Shown here one piece after another: positions 11,001-22,100 of a stretch of 64,000 nucleotides of DNA. A program made the position numbers and the translations under genes. Within the stretch, counting starts at the first letter, position 1; each line of letters starts with the position of its first letter. The stretch covers positions 1,736,001 to 1,800,000 of the forward strand of contig OX637338.1 of the NCBI GenBank assembly GCA_951799405.1, in the 5' to 3' direction. The notes under the pieces are model-generated. The model saw only the letters and a list, made by a program, of their open reading frames with translations. It was not told the origin of the DNA and did no database searches. The DNA comes from Agapetus fuscipes (lineage: Eukaryota > Arthropoda > Insecta > Trichoptera > Glossosomatidae).

Positions 11001-14000
11001 GCACTTTTATCTAATTTATCAATTATAGAGGCATGCACCATGCAATCGTTCATCTTAATAGATAAAAATAAAAACAATTTTGTTTTGATTACGGCTAGGA
11101 TATTAAAATTCCACAAAGAGTTTTGCAAATAATCCGTTTGCATCTTCAGGTGGCTAAATAAATACTAAATGGTTCAGATATGGAATCAATGTTTGAGTGT
11201 TGTGTGAGGGTGTGAGGGAAGAAGGGGAGGCAGGACGGCCATGTGTGGAGTGGCATCTGGGTCATTTCTTAGGAATTGCTTCCTCGGAAGTATGGTCGTC
11301 ATCAGGGATGAATTAGGTACCAAAATGTTATTGATAAGTGTTTAGTGGAATTTTTCTTAATTCTGATTATTTCTAGTGCGGAGAGTTTGTCAGTAGGAAT
11401 GTGTGCAAAAGTTTAGTAATATGGTTATGAAAAGAATGTCTAGTCTCTATTATGTGGTTAGCAAATTCAGAAAAAATATTATTTGAAAGGCATTGTCTTT
11501 GTTCGTTGAGTCTATATCTATTTACAAGGTTTACGCAATGGTTGAGTATTACATGCAGTGCATCATACTCAGGGCACAGATCTACATATTATTGAAATGT
11601 TTGTTGGCGTACATCCATGACTACAGAAGAAACTATTGTTGATTTATCATATTCCCAACCATCCTTGCAGTTCTCAATTTCCCAGCTTTTCTCAGGTATG
11701 ATTTCAGAAATGTTATTTTGCTCGATTAAGTCTGTCCAGTTCAGCGAGTACCGATGGCATTTGCTGAACGCTCCATCTGAATCTATCTGAAAAAATGAAA
11801 AGAAAACATGAGCTGTGATCATCAGCATTGAAAAATTACAAGCATTATTAGCGTGGAAGTGGAAGATTGAGAAAATGATAGATCTATCAAATAAGATTGT
11901 AAATGAATGCAACATACAAAGAAAAAGAGAAGAATGTGGATCCAAGAATCCATGGATCATCTTTGAATCTGTTCAGCCTGCCCAACAAGCTGCTCACTGG
12001 CCGATCTAATGGAGGGTAACAATGGAGCGGTGGAGGTTGCCCGACACTGGGCATAAATAGTGTAGCATCTGACTCGACAAATAAGAAGAATAACACTTTC
12101 AGAAAGTTGTTCGTTTGGATCTAAAAGCCCCAGGGTTGGAAAGTCTGAAGGCCTCTGAACTAGAGGATCATTATCATGACGTGAAATATACGTACTTATG
12201 ATAAATAATCCAATTAACGGTCATTGCATTGAATTTTGGATGTTGATGACTTAAGGAGGATTAAGAAAGTATTATCAAAGACTATTACGCTGCCTAAGCC
12301 GCACCTATTGATTTCAATATCGGTCAGACGTCAAGTGTTTATTCACGTGTGTTATTTCAAGTGTTAATTCACAATACATCACTTACTCTATGGCTATATA
12401 ATTATTTCTCAATCATTCAAGCTATAGTTTTGAATGAAAAAATGAGTGGGAGCATAATATAAAGTAAGAGAGGGATTAATTGAGAAGACCTTCAGCAGTC
12501 TGTCACATGTGTAACATAACTTTTAACTTTGTTACTCCCAAAGTGCTATTTTGTCCCCTTAGTGCTTATTTGTCTTACCTCCATCAGAAGTTATTTCACA
12601 TGAGCAACGTTTGCAAGGGCGTACCCAGGATTAAAACTAGCCGCCCTGGGCGAGATTTCTAAGGCGCCCCCTATCCATCATTCAAATCTATATGAAAAAC
12701 ACATTAAGGGGCGCCGTATGCGCCCTGGGCGGTCGCCCAACCCCCCCCCCCCCCCCCCCGTATAGAAAATAAGAAAAAAAATACATAGGTATATATTCAC
12801 CTGAGAAAACCACATTAGTTAATATGTCCCTTATTCAGTTTTACCTTCTAAGTAATCTAATCTAAGCTGCAAAGATATATATCATTTGAGATTTGTATTA
12901 AATGCATTCCCACAAGCAAACATGTATAATTACCTTTAAGGTATCAAATATGTAATAATTCTCTTCTTTCTGTAGGTACCCATAGTACGAGTTGTAAAAC
13001 TTGAGTAATGTAAAGTTTACGGCAATTATTAAAGAGTGATTTCCCCCAAAATCTGCCGTTTTTGTTTGTTTGTACTTGATTTTCTTCATCACTGTAACTC
13101 TTTTGCTAAGACCATAAAGTGTAAGAAACAAAAACGGCAGATTTTGGGAGAAATCACTCTTTAATATTTTCCGTAAACTTTACTTTTCTCAAGTTTTGCA
13201 ACTCGTACTAAGGGTACTGAGCTTATTGTGGGTGAGTAATTAATTTATCCACCTGATGATGCGAATGGATGTTTGCGAAACCGGTTGTGATTAATCTCAA
13301 GTAATCGTAAAACAAAGTTGTTTTATTCTTTTATCCTTATGTAATAAAGTTTATAAAACACAAACCTTACATCAAATGGTATTCCAATTCTTTTCCTCTG
13401 CTCCATTGTGAAGTTGGTGACATTGAGTTGTGGTATTCGGCACCAGTGTTCTGGCACGTCCGTCATAAACAGCTGGTTGAAGGCACAAAACCCGCATGGG
13501 ATGCAAGCCGGCAGACACACCAGCCACAGCAACAGCTTCTGATATCTGCCAAACTCCCCGACATGAGGGAGCAGATCATCCAGGTCCATGCCATCATTAG
13601 CCTGACATCAAATTACCCTCAATGAAATCAAAGTAAAGAAACTATGTAAATAAATTAATATCATGTAGATTATGCTTAAGAGATGTTTTCCGAGATCTGT
13701 GGGTGATTCCTTGACTTATAGGTTGTATGAAGCTGACCACCCATAAAAAGATAGTTCACTTTGCAATGTCCCCCCTGTTTCAGGGAAGGTCGGCAAGAGT
13801 TGCAGGGCTCATGTTCATTTGAGATTGGGTTTTTATATTGTAGGTCCACATGTGGCATGTGTTAGCGCAAACTTATATGTGTCTGCTTGTGGGAATGCAT
13901 TTAATATAAATCTCAAATGATGTATAGGTATCTTTGCATCTTAAGATTTAGTGGGAGCTGGAGCTTCCAAACGTTTTGCCCATGTCTACGATGGGTTTCT

Positions 14001-15877
14001 TCAGAGTGAAAGTGAAATGATGAAGATGATCTTGATGAAACGTCCGGAAGTTCCAGCTCCTAAAGACCACGGAAACACATCGCGGAAAACATCTCTCCAG
14101 CATCATCAGCCGACCGTGTAAGCCTTAAACTCCTATTCATCATGTAGATTTATTTAATGTTTTCTGTTTTTGTGTAGATTTTAGTGTAGGTGAAGAAAGT
14201 GCAGAATTCTCTAGCTGGACCTATTTGCTGTAAGGCTGGACCTTTAGAGAGCAATCTTTGATACAGTCAAGCAACCTTTTCCAGCCATCTAAGAGTAAAG
14301 TAGGTAATACAAAAAACTAATTATTTTATTTTTATCTAGTTTATTGAAAAATTAGGATACATTTTCAAATATGCTCCGCCGGGAAGCAACTTCAATACCT
14401 TCCAATAATGAATCGGAAGCCATAAATACTTTCAATATCCAAAAATTCTTATTATTAAATCCAACTAGAGAGCAAATTCAGAAAACACACTAGGTATTAA
14501 TCTATAATCTATAATCTAAGCTGCAAGGATATGTAAGCATTTAAGGCTCATATGAAATGCATGCCCACAGACAGGCACATGTAGGTTCGCGCCTACACAT
14601 TCTGCATGTGTGCATACAAGTAAAGAAAACCTCACATGGACATAAACCTTGCAACTCCTGCCGCCGTTCCCTGAACCGGGGTGGCATTGGCAAAAGTGAA
14701 CCGATTTTTACAGCACGGGTGGTCAGCCTTGTACCAACCTATCAGTAATGAAGTCCAAATATTGCTGAATTTGGAACGTTCAGTCTTGTATCAGAGCAAA
14801 CATCCTGCCATCCTTAGCAACCGATGACAAAATATTTGTTTGCATTTTCCCCTTGACGACACAATATTGTCTATCTCAAATCACGTGAGGACCTCATTCC
14901 TCTTATTTCTTGAAAATGTGTTATATTACTGAAGAAATCAAGAAGGTTACAATTATTATAATAATGGACATTTTGATTCATTTGAAAGTGATTCCATTTT
15001 CAAATTAATTTTTGACATGTTTTGTTGGCTCTATTGCTTTTATTTTATGGCTGTTAATTGATTATATCTTTGTAAGGTATTGACGCTGAATGTACCTACC
15101 TATATTAAATGGACTTGGCACAATGAGTTCCGCACGTGATTTGACATAAACAATGTTGTGATGTGAACCGGCCGGGTTACATTACGCTACATGTATAGTG
15201 CAACGTATTGCCGCATTTTCTCAGGTCGCATGTGGGGAGTGGAACCTAATTATTTTTACAGGTAAGAGGGCCGGCCTTACGCCAACACTTCAGTTGAAGT
15301 GGGGGTTTCTCAGCTCCCAAGAGGGCTTGTACTCACTTATTGTAAAGGCTGAGTAAACCTTGCCGGTATTTTTATTTTGGGATAGAAATAAACACCGTAA
15401 GTAATGAGTTTCTAGGGAAAAGGGAAACAAATATTTTGTTATTGGTTGCAAAGGACGGCAGTCACATGGAAGACTGACGTTTGCTCGCCAAGAAAAAGTT
15501 TCAAATTCAAAAATGCTCCGATTCCATTTCGATTTAAAATATTTTTCAAACCATCTGTTTGCCTTTTCTCTAGCAGCCCATCTGCGTGAAATAATTGTTT
15601 TATTACTGATGGAATTTGTGCTAGGTGACAAAAATATCTGACAGGATTGACCTGTATTTAATTGCAGCATGTATGTACAATGGCTAGAGAAACAAAAAGC
15701 AAACCTCGATAGTTTATTATATTGATTAAATCTCCACTTTTAGGTAAATTGCTTGATTGATGTGATTTTGGCCTTGACACAAAGAGAAAATATAGTTCAG
15801 GAAATAAAAATATTCAATCCACTTACTGCTTCAGGTTTATTTGTGAGCCTTGTGGTGGACTTGGGTGACTGCTCCAT
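8047..15877 (-). CDS. SLC22-family organic cation/carcinine-type transporter, complete
   Basis: Eight exons on the minus strand: 15827-15877, 13371-13601, 11613-11786, 10591-10849, 9480-10112, 9041-9222, 8780-8958, 8047-8248 (stop TGA). They join in phase to 1911 nt, 636 residues. ATG 15877 has A at -3 and G at +4. The product is a 12-helix major facilitator of the plasma membrane. Signatures: first external loop with HWCRIPQLNVTNFT and four N-glycosylation sequons (about residues 65-125), FDLVCDR (153-159), GYLNDKIGRKK (182-192), ELVGPNYR (241-248), PESPRWLL (298-305), DRWGRR (422-427) and ELYPTQLRG in exon 6. The cytoplasmic C-tail is long (exon 8). Insect relatives carry carcinine, beta-alanine or organic cations; the substrate cannot be read from sequence. 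The exon 3 donor (GTACGC) is weak; the others are good. Introns hold MITEs and foldback elements. Confidence 0.92.
8455..8540. repeat. Short dispersed repeat (AAGGACTCTAGTTACGTAGA)
   Basis: The segment AAGGACTCTAGTTACGTAGA followed by CCTTTGACATTTTCCC recurs with changes at 24440-24480 and, in reverse, near 60335-60360. It is a small dispersed repeat of unknown class inside an SLC22 intron. Confidence 0.45.
10233..10475. mobile_element. Family I MITE
   Basis: One end is CCTTAAGTAAAACAGAATAA and the other is an inverted ATTCACTGATTTGAGAAATTG plus TTATTCAGGCAATATATTTA type sequence. The interior shares TTTTCTATGAGAGAAAA and CCTGTAGTTTAGAAG with copies at 40.7 and 53.5 kb. It lies in the intron between SLC22 exons 4 and 5. 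Confidence 0.6.
11105..11160 (-). repeat. CTGAAGAT-hairpin motif, degenerate GAAAC
   Basis: On the minus strand, GCCACCTGAAGAT is followed by GCAAAC, a short loop, TTTGC and AAAACTC. It shares flanks with the copy at 49846-49875 (CTAAATAA next to the CTGA box). It lies in an SLC22 intron. Confidence 0.45.
12541..12625 (+). repeat. Family F MITE fragment
   Basis: CCCCTTAGTGCTTATTTGTC is followed by CATCAGAAGTTATTTCACATGAGCAA, the 5' third of family F; the rest is missing. Confidence 0.6.
12618..12762. repeat. GC-rich repeat fragment with 19-base C run
   Basis: A GC-rich palindromic-type segment (GCCGCCCTGGGCGAG against GCCCTGGGCGGTCGCCC) ends in an uninterrupted run of about 19 C at 12741-12759. 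It looks like the end of a decayed DNA transposon; the class is not determined. Confidence 0.4.
12765..12935. repeat. Family I end interrupted by a family C tail fragment
   Basis: Family I end sequence (TATTCACCTGAGAAAACC, CCCTTATTCAGTTTTACCTT) runs to about 12850. It is followed by a reversed family C 3' fragment (TAATCTAATCTAAGCTGCAA to CAAGCAAACATGTATAATTAC, 12851-12932). The family I terminus resumes as CTTTAAGGTATCA. Confidence 0.5.
12976..13285. mobile_element. Foldback element with 95-bp arms and CTGATGAT-GAAAC hairpin
   Basis: Arms at 12976-13073 and 13122-13217 are inverted copies (GTACCCATAGTACGAGTTG against CAACTCGTACTAAGGGTAC; AAAGAGTGATTTC against GAAATCACTCTTT). Just beyond the right arm, 13253-13281 reads CTGATGAT-GCGAA-loop-TTTGC-GAAACC. 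It lies in SLC22 intron 2 and has no coding capacity. Confidence 0.7.
13707..13950 (+). repeat. Family C repeat, near full length
   Basis: Runs from TTCCTTGACTTATAGGTTGT to TTTGCATCTTAAGATTTAG, with CCCCTGTTTCAGGGAAGGTC and CGGCAAGAGTTGCAGGGCTC intact. It is followed directly by a piece of the 3.3-3.6 kb foldback family. Confidence 0.85.
13951..14125. mobile_element. Foldback element relative, collapsed
   Basis: Contains GGGAGCTGGAGCTTCCAAACG, a reversed CTGAAGAA-hairpin-(C)AAAAC motif (13973-14004), then CGTCCGGAAGTTCCAGCTCC and CACCATCATCAGCCG-type sequence in opposite orientation. It is a shortened version of the 3345-3665 element. Confidence 0.6.
14501..14750 (-). repeat. Family C repeat
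   Basis: Minus-strand copy from TATAATCTATAATCTAAGCTG to TACCAACCTATCAGTAATGA; the central CCCTGAACCGGGGTGGCATT box is intact. Confidence 0.8.
15184..15381 (-). mobile_element. SINE S2, head missing
   Basis: On the plus strand: GTCGCATGTGGGGAGTGGAA, TTTTTACAGGTAAGAGGGCC, CAGTTGAAGTGGGGGTTTCT and GGCTGAGTAAACCTTGCCGG, i.e. the S2 body in reverse. The tRNA-like head is lost. Confidence 0.8.
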
Positions 15878-16021
15878 CGTGAATGATCGACGCAGCAATA
15901 TTCACAATGGATGAAGCCCCACAAGTGCACTTACGATCGTATATACATACTTGCATGCCTGTATACTTACTATGGATAGCTTATATCAATACTGTATACG
16001 TTTTATATCTACTAGTGATGT

Positions 16022-16330
16022 CATCTATAATCCAAGTTGCAAAGGTATAATAACATTTAGTGTTATTTACAAAGCATTTGATCCACAGCTAATCACCATT
16101 TTTTTAAATGGAAAATTCACATTAGGTGGTAGTTGAGCCATGGATTTGCTGTCTGTGAATTACACCATTAAGGTTTACATTTGGTGCAAGCCCTCGTAGA
16201 CAGGCATTTGTAAGCTTACAAAGTAAAGCCCAAACCTCAAATAAATGTATGCAATTCTTGCCACTGCCTTTACCTGGAGCACTGGCAAAAGTAAACCAAT
16301 TTCTAATGTATGGGTGACTGATAAACCAAA
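16022..16330 (-). repeat. Family C repeat, diverged
   Basis: Opens with TCTATAATCCAAGTTGCAAAGG (C tail reversed). After divergent sequence it resumes with AAAGCCCAAACCTCAAATAA, ATGCAATTCTTGCC and GGCAAAAGTAAACCAATTT. An old copy. Confidence 0.55.
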
Positions 16331-16520
16331 GCTAACTTTTTTGTTAGGAATCCTGTGGAGGGATTCCCTAGATTTCAGACACTCTAGGGGTCTATGACGC
16401 TTGTTGTAGTACCGCAGAGGTGTTGGTGATGCGGCGGTTGTCCTGATCCTTTGTAGGAGGGCAGTTAGCTGTGTAGTGTTGGCTTTGTTTTGAGACACTT
16501 AAAGGAAGCAGCGATTGATA
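16331..16520. repeat. Family G dispersed repeat
   Basis: Shares GACTCTAGGGGTCTATG-type sequence, GTAGTACCGCAGAGGTGT and GGCTTTGTTTTGAGACACT with 53757-53945. It is a moderately repeated element, class unknown, with a small hairpin near its left end. Confidence 0.55.
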
Positions 16521-17820
16521 TTGGTTTTGAACAGGACAGGGTTTAATTGGGGTGGAACACAGATTCCGGTAACTTGTTCAATAAGCAGGCATTTTGGCAA
16601 AGGAATGAGCCATGAAAACACCAAGTTCTCATAGTTTTGATATAGACTGCTAAGGGATGAATGCGAGCTGTTCTACGAGTTGCGCTTGTTGTGACTTAAA
16701 AAAAAATTGCAACTAGGTACTTTGTATTGTACAAGTTGCCGTGTGACTCGTGAACACTTATAGAATTTTGCTGGTGTTTTCCAGGACAGTCAGGGTTTGT
16801 ATTTTTCAGAAGCAGATGAGGCTGAAGCATCCATGTTACAAGCACATAAGAGCAGCATTCCTGTTGAGCTCATAGCAGCAGTGGAACCATTTTTTGTGCA
16901 AGTCAGCACAGATCATATTTCACATAGCTTGAGTTCGCTGCAATGCTGGTAATGTTTGCATTTGATGGGCAGAATTGATGTGTACAAGTCCTCTGGAAGT
17001 TGAAGAAGTAGTCCATGGCATGACGTCCCCATTGGAGTTTCAGTTGATGGATTTACTCGTACTTGAAGAATCCTGTTAATTTGTTTCACTAGTAAAAATA
17101 ATAAATGAAGGAATGAATGAGAAGAAAAAGTCAAGGATAAATGGATAAACTTTTATTTTCTGAATTATTACAGAAGTTCATGATTCTAAATCAGAAATAA
17201 AAGCGCATCGAGAAGAATTATATTGCTACAAAAATATAATGATTCAACTTAAAAATCCAGAAGTGATGCACACTTGCAATGTAGATCTTGGATTGATACA
17301 CATATGTAGAAAGAGTGGGTGGTTCAGGAAGTAGCAGAGAGAAAGAACAATAACAAGACATCTGTCGCATGGCACATGGCACACTTGTAGAGACCATCAA
17401 CCTCGCCTCTCATTCACGGGAGTCAGAGAAACCATAGTATTCATCACCTCGTAAAACTCATCAGAAAATACATAACATTCATTAAACATAACGACTCAAC
17501 ATGCAACTGTGATGATTCCCGCTAAACATTAATATCACTGGCACACTGAACACATTCAAACTAATATACATTGTTTCGGTTAAGTCTTATCTTAATAGTC
17601 ACCGCATTTATTATTGTACCTATCACATTCATCTTGTACAAAAGCCGTTCATCCGTCACCTGTCACAGCGCGCTCACTCGCAGCCTTATATACACTCGCT
17701 TACTTACATCTTACTTCACTAGGATATCATAGGACGCAATATCACACAATCAGGAATTGTTTCATGTTGGGAGGGCTCCTCTTATAAATAACCCTGCAAA
17801 AGTTCTATCTAAAAATTAAT
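16521..17820. other. Intergenic, no gene recognised
   Basis: Between the SLC22 start and the importin 3' end. It is AT-rich with only short open frames and no family I can name. A minus-strand AATAAA (TTTATT at 17152-17157) is present and could serve a long importin 3' UTR, but nothing else supports that. Confidence 0.4.
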
Positions 17821-17832
17821 TTACATTAAAAG

Positions 17833-17863
17833 ATCCGCTCGACAATACCGCCATCGAGCGGAT
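17833..17863. other. Perfect 10-bp hairpin
   Basis: ATCCGCTCGA and TCGAGCGGAT are perfect complements separated by 11 bases. It lies next to the GC-rich island at 18020-18420. Function unknown. Confidence 0.6.
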
Positions 17864-18019
17864 AACAAATCAGAGCCCTTCCAAATCACAGTTTTGACGT
17901 AATCGCTTCTTTGTTTAGTTTAAGCAAATAAGTCTACGTTCATCTTTTTACAATTAATTGATAAACATACTGTTGTAAACCAGGTAAACATAAACAGTAT
18001 TATTCACGGAGACTGGCTT

Positions 18020-18420
18020 AGCCTATTGTCGGCGAGTGGGAGCGGGGCAGATCTCGGGAGTTGGGAGAGCCGCGCTGCAGGACAGCAGAGTGCACGCGCA
18101 CCGGCCCCGCCTGCCACTGCCTTTGTGCCTTGGTCAGACAAGCCCGCCAGGCAATTATTTGTAAAGGGAATGATGCCTGTCGAGCTCGCGCGAGAGTGTA
18201 GCCGATCCTACCTAAGTAATAAGATAATGCCCGGGCCAGCTCCTGCCCTGGGGGTGCGAGTGTCCCGGGGAAATGCACAACTAAACAAAAGTCCTTTCAG
18301 CCGTCGCTCGCATACGTCGATGGTCGATTATTCACATTCATCCGCACACATCCACACACTTGATGCACGCCATCAGGCGACAGCTCCTCTCACTGACGGT
18401 GATGGTGATGGTGGTCACTA
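18020..18420. promoter_or_regulatory. GC/CpG-rich island upstream of SLC22
   Basis: A 400-bp stretch is rich in CG dinucleotides (CGGCGAGTGGGAGCGGGGC, CGAGCTCGCGCGAGAG) within AT-rich surroundings. It sits about 2.1 kb upstream of the SLC22 ATG and about 0.8 kb past the importin stop. It could be the SLC22 promoter or a noncoding first exon. Open frames run through both strands but none resembles a known protein, as expected for GC-rich DNA. Confidence 0.4.
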
Positions 18421-19171
18421 ATTAACTATTGAGATTTAGATATCTGATACCACTTCCACTAATAATTAGAGCGATAAACGGAGATGAGTCTAAAAACTTC
18501 ACAATAAATTTTGGCGACGGTTTCAACCGCACGGAGTACCCGCTTTCCCTGTTAACTTCCAGATGAGCATTTGCTGACAGCCTTGTGTCATGCGGGGGCA
18601 GCGAGGACCGGGAAAGTGACAAGATATTATGAGACTATTACACTATCATCATGTCATTATGTTACTCTTTAGTTTCCGATAGTACTGATATAGTATTCAT
18701 ATTGATATTTTTTCTTGATGAATAAACTTATGTAAATCTCACAACTTCAAAAGCTAAATCTGAAACAAAATAAAACACGATTAGAGAAGGTGGACAGACA
18801 GGAGAAGCACAATGTATTCCGGGATTTCTTACCCGCAAAGCAAGAACAAAACATTCAGTGGATTCCTCTAGCTTGCGCTAGATCACTCCCTACGGGTGCT
18901 GTTGTATCTTTCATACATTTGTCTATTGAAACCATCGAGGGGAGTTTACACAATGTTTCATACTCGAGGTATGTAACCAATCATTGGCTGCAAATTACGA
19001 TTGTAATAAATTTGGAAGGGAGGATTACTTTTTCAAAAAATATAAATGTTTTACAGACTTTTAATGCAAGTACCATTACGAAATAAAAAAAATCTAGAAA
19101 AGCATATAAAAAATGGTTAGCATTATTTGTTGACATCTTATAGACAGAAATGTAAGACAAAAGTTTGGAAC

Positions 19172-22100
19172 TCACCAGCTAGTAGTTGAATTCAAGGAGG
19201 ACCTGAGTTTGCGCATCTCCTTGGTGGCCCAGGTGGCCATCATCCTGATGCGGGAGTTCTGGGAGCGCCGCGCGGCCACCAGCATCTCCGCCACAGCCTT
19301 GGTCTCCAGCATGGGCAGCACTACGGTGCCGAAGCAGCACAGGTCTCCCACCAGCCCGGCCACTGAGCCTACCTGGCTGTCCGTGTGACCGGGGTCCATT
19401 GCAACCACATTTATAAAGTTGGTGATGTCTCCAACATATCGCTGCAGCAGCTTCAGCTCGGATGCCAACTCCTTGTTGTCTCCTTTGAATCCCTGGACGA
19501 TGCCCGTGTAGCCTTCCAGGACACTCTCTCGGAGCTTGTTGAGGTGGCTAGCCTTGTCACTGTCAGATCTGTCCATTGGTACTTGAGAAGCTTGCTGGAG
19601 AACAGTCATTACTACTTCTAAATATTTTTGGAATTCGGGTCCGATGGTCATCGCAATGTCTCCGAACACGGAGAATATGGGAGGCTTGACTGACTGGTGG
19701 ATGTTGACATCGTGAAGGTTCTGCAGGAGGAGAGTCATGAGTTCGTCGCAGTAAGGAAGGATCTCCTTCTTGAGGGCCCGGCAGATGTCGCTGATGAGAC
19801 CTATGGTCGCATCACACACCTGGTAGTCTTGGTGGTTCTTGAGACCCATGTACAGATAGTTTTTGAACACTTCCATGTATTGAAGGAATCCTTCCTGGAG
19901 AGCTTCTACCAGACTTGACACGGTCATCATGGCGTCTTCCTGAATTCCCCCGACTTTGCCACTGCTGGATGAGAAAATGGTCAGAATAGCTCCCATGACG
20001 TTGTCCGAGATCTTGGGAGCGTCCTCTGGCGTGACTTTCTTGAGGACAGATTGCAGAGACGCACACAAGAGGGACTGCAAGTCATTGTACTGCGAGCGCT
20101 CACTGTGGCCGCTGACGTGCTTCTCCATCTGCAGCAGCTGTTCCAGCCTGCTGAGGATCACCATGGTGGTCTGCTGCACCGTGGTGTAGCAGTCCGTGGG
20201 AGAGTGCTTGATCATCTCCATGAGCGCCTCGTAGGCCGAGGATCTCAGGTTACTCTGCACGTCCTGCCGGTCTGTGTTCTGCAGCAGTCCTTGGATGATA
20301 AAGTTGAAGTATTCAGACATTTGGTAAGTGTCGGGAGTATCAGTATCATAGACAAACTTGGCATTCTCATACGCCGTCTCCGCCAGCCCCGTGAACACCC
20401 AGCACACGTTAGCTGCCACTGCGGGCTGCGCGGTCAGCCCGTTAAGCAGACACTCCAGCAGGGGCTTGAAGTAGCTCTCGTTGAGGCACGCCTCCGGGCA
20501 GACTTCACAGATGCGGCCCAGCGTCCACGAAGCAGTTTCGCAGATGTGACTATTGGCGTCATACGTCAGCTTGATCAAAGTCGGCATGGCCTGCTCCACA
20601 AGAGGTTTGAGGGTCTCCGCACTCAGCCCCCCGATGATGGAACCGAAAGCCATAAGGGCGGCTTCCCGGAACCTCCAGTCCTCAGATTTGATATTCTCAT
20701 CGATGAAAGGAAGGACATATGGGAGGATCTCATCTTCACAGCAGTTGGAGAGCAGCATGAGACAGACAGCCGCAGCCTTGGTGGGGGTCCACTCGTCTAT
20801 ATCCTCCTGCTTGGTCAGCTTGTGCATGAGGACGGGTGTGAGGTACTGCAGCGCACCACGTGCATAGTGCCTGGACGTGCGCGCGGGGGGGCGACCTGCA
20901 AGCATGTTCATTACAAGTGAAAAACCACCCAATGCCAACACTAAACAATGATGGTGAACACTTGTGCTTTCTACTTACCAGCCCCCATGGCCTCGGTTTC
21001 TTCAATTGCAAGATCAATTTCTTCATCACTCACATTGGACCAAAATTCAATTCCTTGCATAGCAACCGCATCAATATCAGATTTCATAGCTTCCAGAGTA
21101 ATAGGGAACAGCGCAGGCGCCATGTAGGGTTCCATGAATTGATAAAACAGAGACAATATCTTGACCTGGAATTGCAGAAACAATGAGGTTAATGTGAATG
21201 TTACATTAATTGCAATACATTGTTGGAGTTGTAGTGCTCAGTTGTCTCACCAGGCACTGCAGGGCCGCCACGCTGATGCGTCTGTCTACAGACTGTGTGG
21301 TTTCACACACAACCTCCATTATAAAGTTTCTTTCATTTTCCTTCTCAAAATTAGCTCTTGTGAATTCTAATGAGTTGAACAGTGCCATGGTGGCGGCGAA
21401 CCTCACACGGTCACTGGGCTCCGTGGACCTCATGCCGTGGATGATGGCCGTGAGGATCTGGTTGCACTCTTCCTCCAGCACACTAGAGTCAATGTCCTGG
21501 CAAATGTAGCCTGAAATTACCAGAACACACACTTGAAGTATCAATTATTCTACCTACATGACTTGACCAGTCCGTAGTCTAACACTCCTGACTCGTAATA
21601 GAAGGTTGTGGGTTCAAATCCCGGCAGAGCACAAAAATATACCATTTACGTTTTAAAAATATGCTCTGCGCTGGTTGAAAAATTCATATACCCTTACCAA
21701 AGACCAGTAACTAAAGGTCCATCCAGCCTGACAGCAACTGGGTCTTGCTTGAAAATTGGTGTTTTCGACAGCGATGACCAAGCTCGCAGAGGGCTCTTGA
21801 AGTATGATTCTCACAAAAACAGCGCTCACCAAATAAATCAACCTAATATTTTTATTATTACATACAAAAAGTAACGTTAGTTCACCAAACGCCTGAGATT
21901 TGAGAATCCATAATTTTGAATGATAATTTCTTTAGTATGCCAATCAAAATAAGTATGTACTCCACAAATAATGATTGAATATAGACTTATAGAAAAGTAG
22001 ATTTAGATAAAGTGTAACTTCTTTACAACTTAAAATGAATAATAAATAAAATATATGACAAACGTGTGAAGTGTGAAGAAGTTAGTTCTGATATCATTGA

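Noticed and set aside
18018..18421. Open frames on both strands of 86 and 131 codons
   Set aside because: Composition follows the CpG-rich DNA, both strands are open, and neither resembles a protein family; treated as a regulatory or noncoding island.
20051..20920. 289-codon open frame on the plus strand
   Set aside because: It is exactly antisense to the large importin exon and has no recognisable protein motif; a shadow of GC-rich coding sequence.
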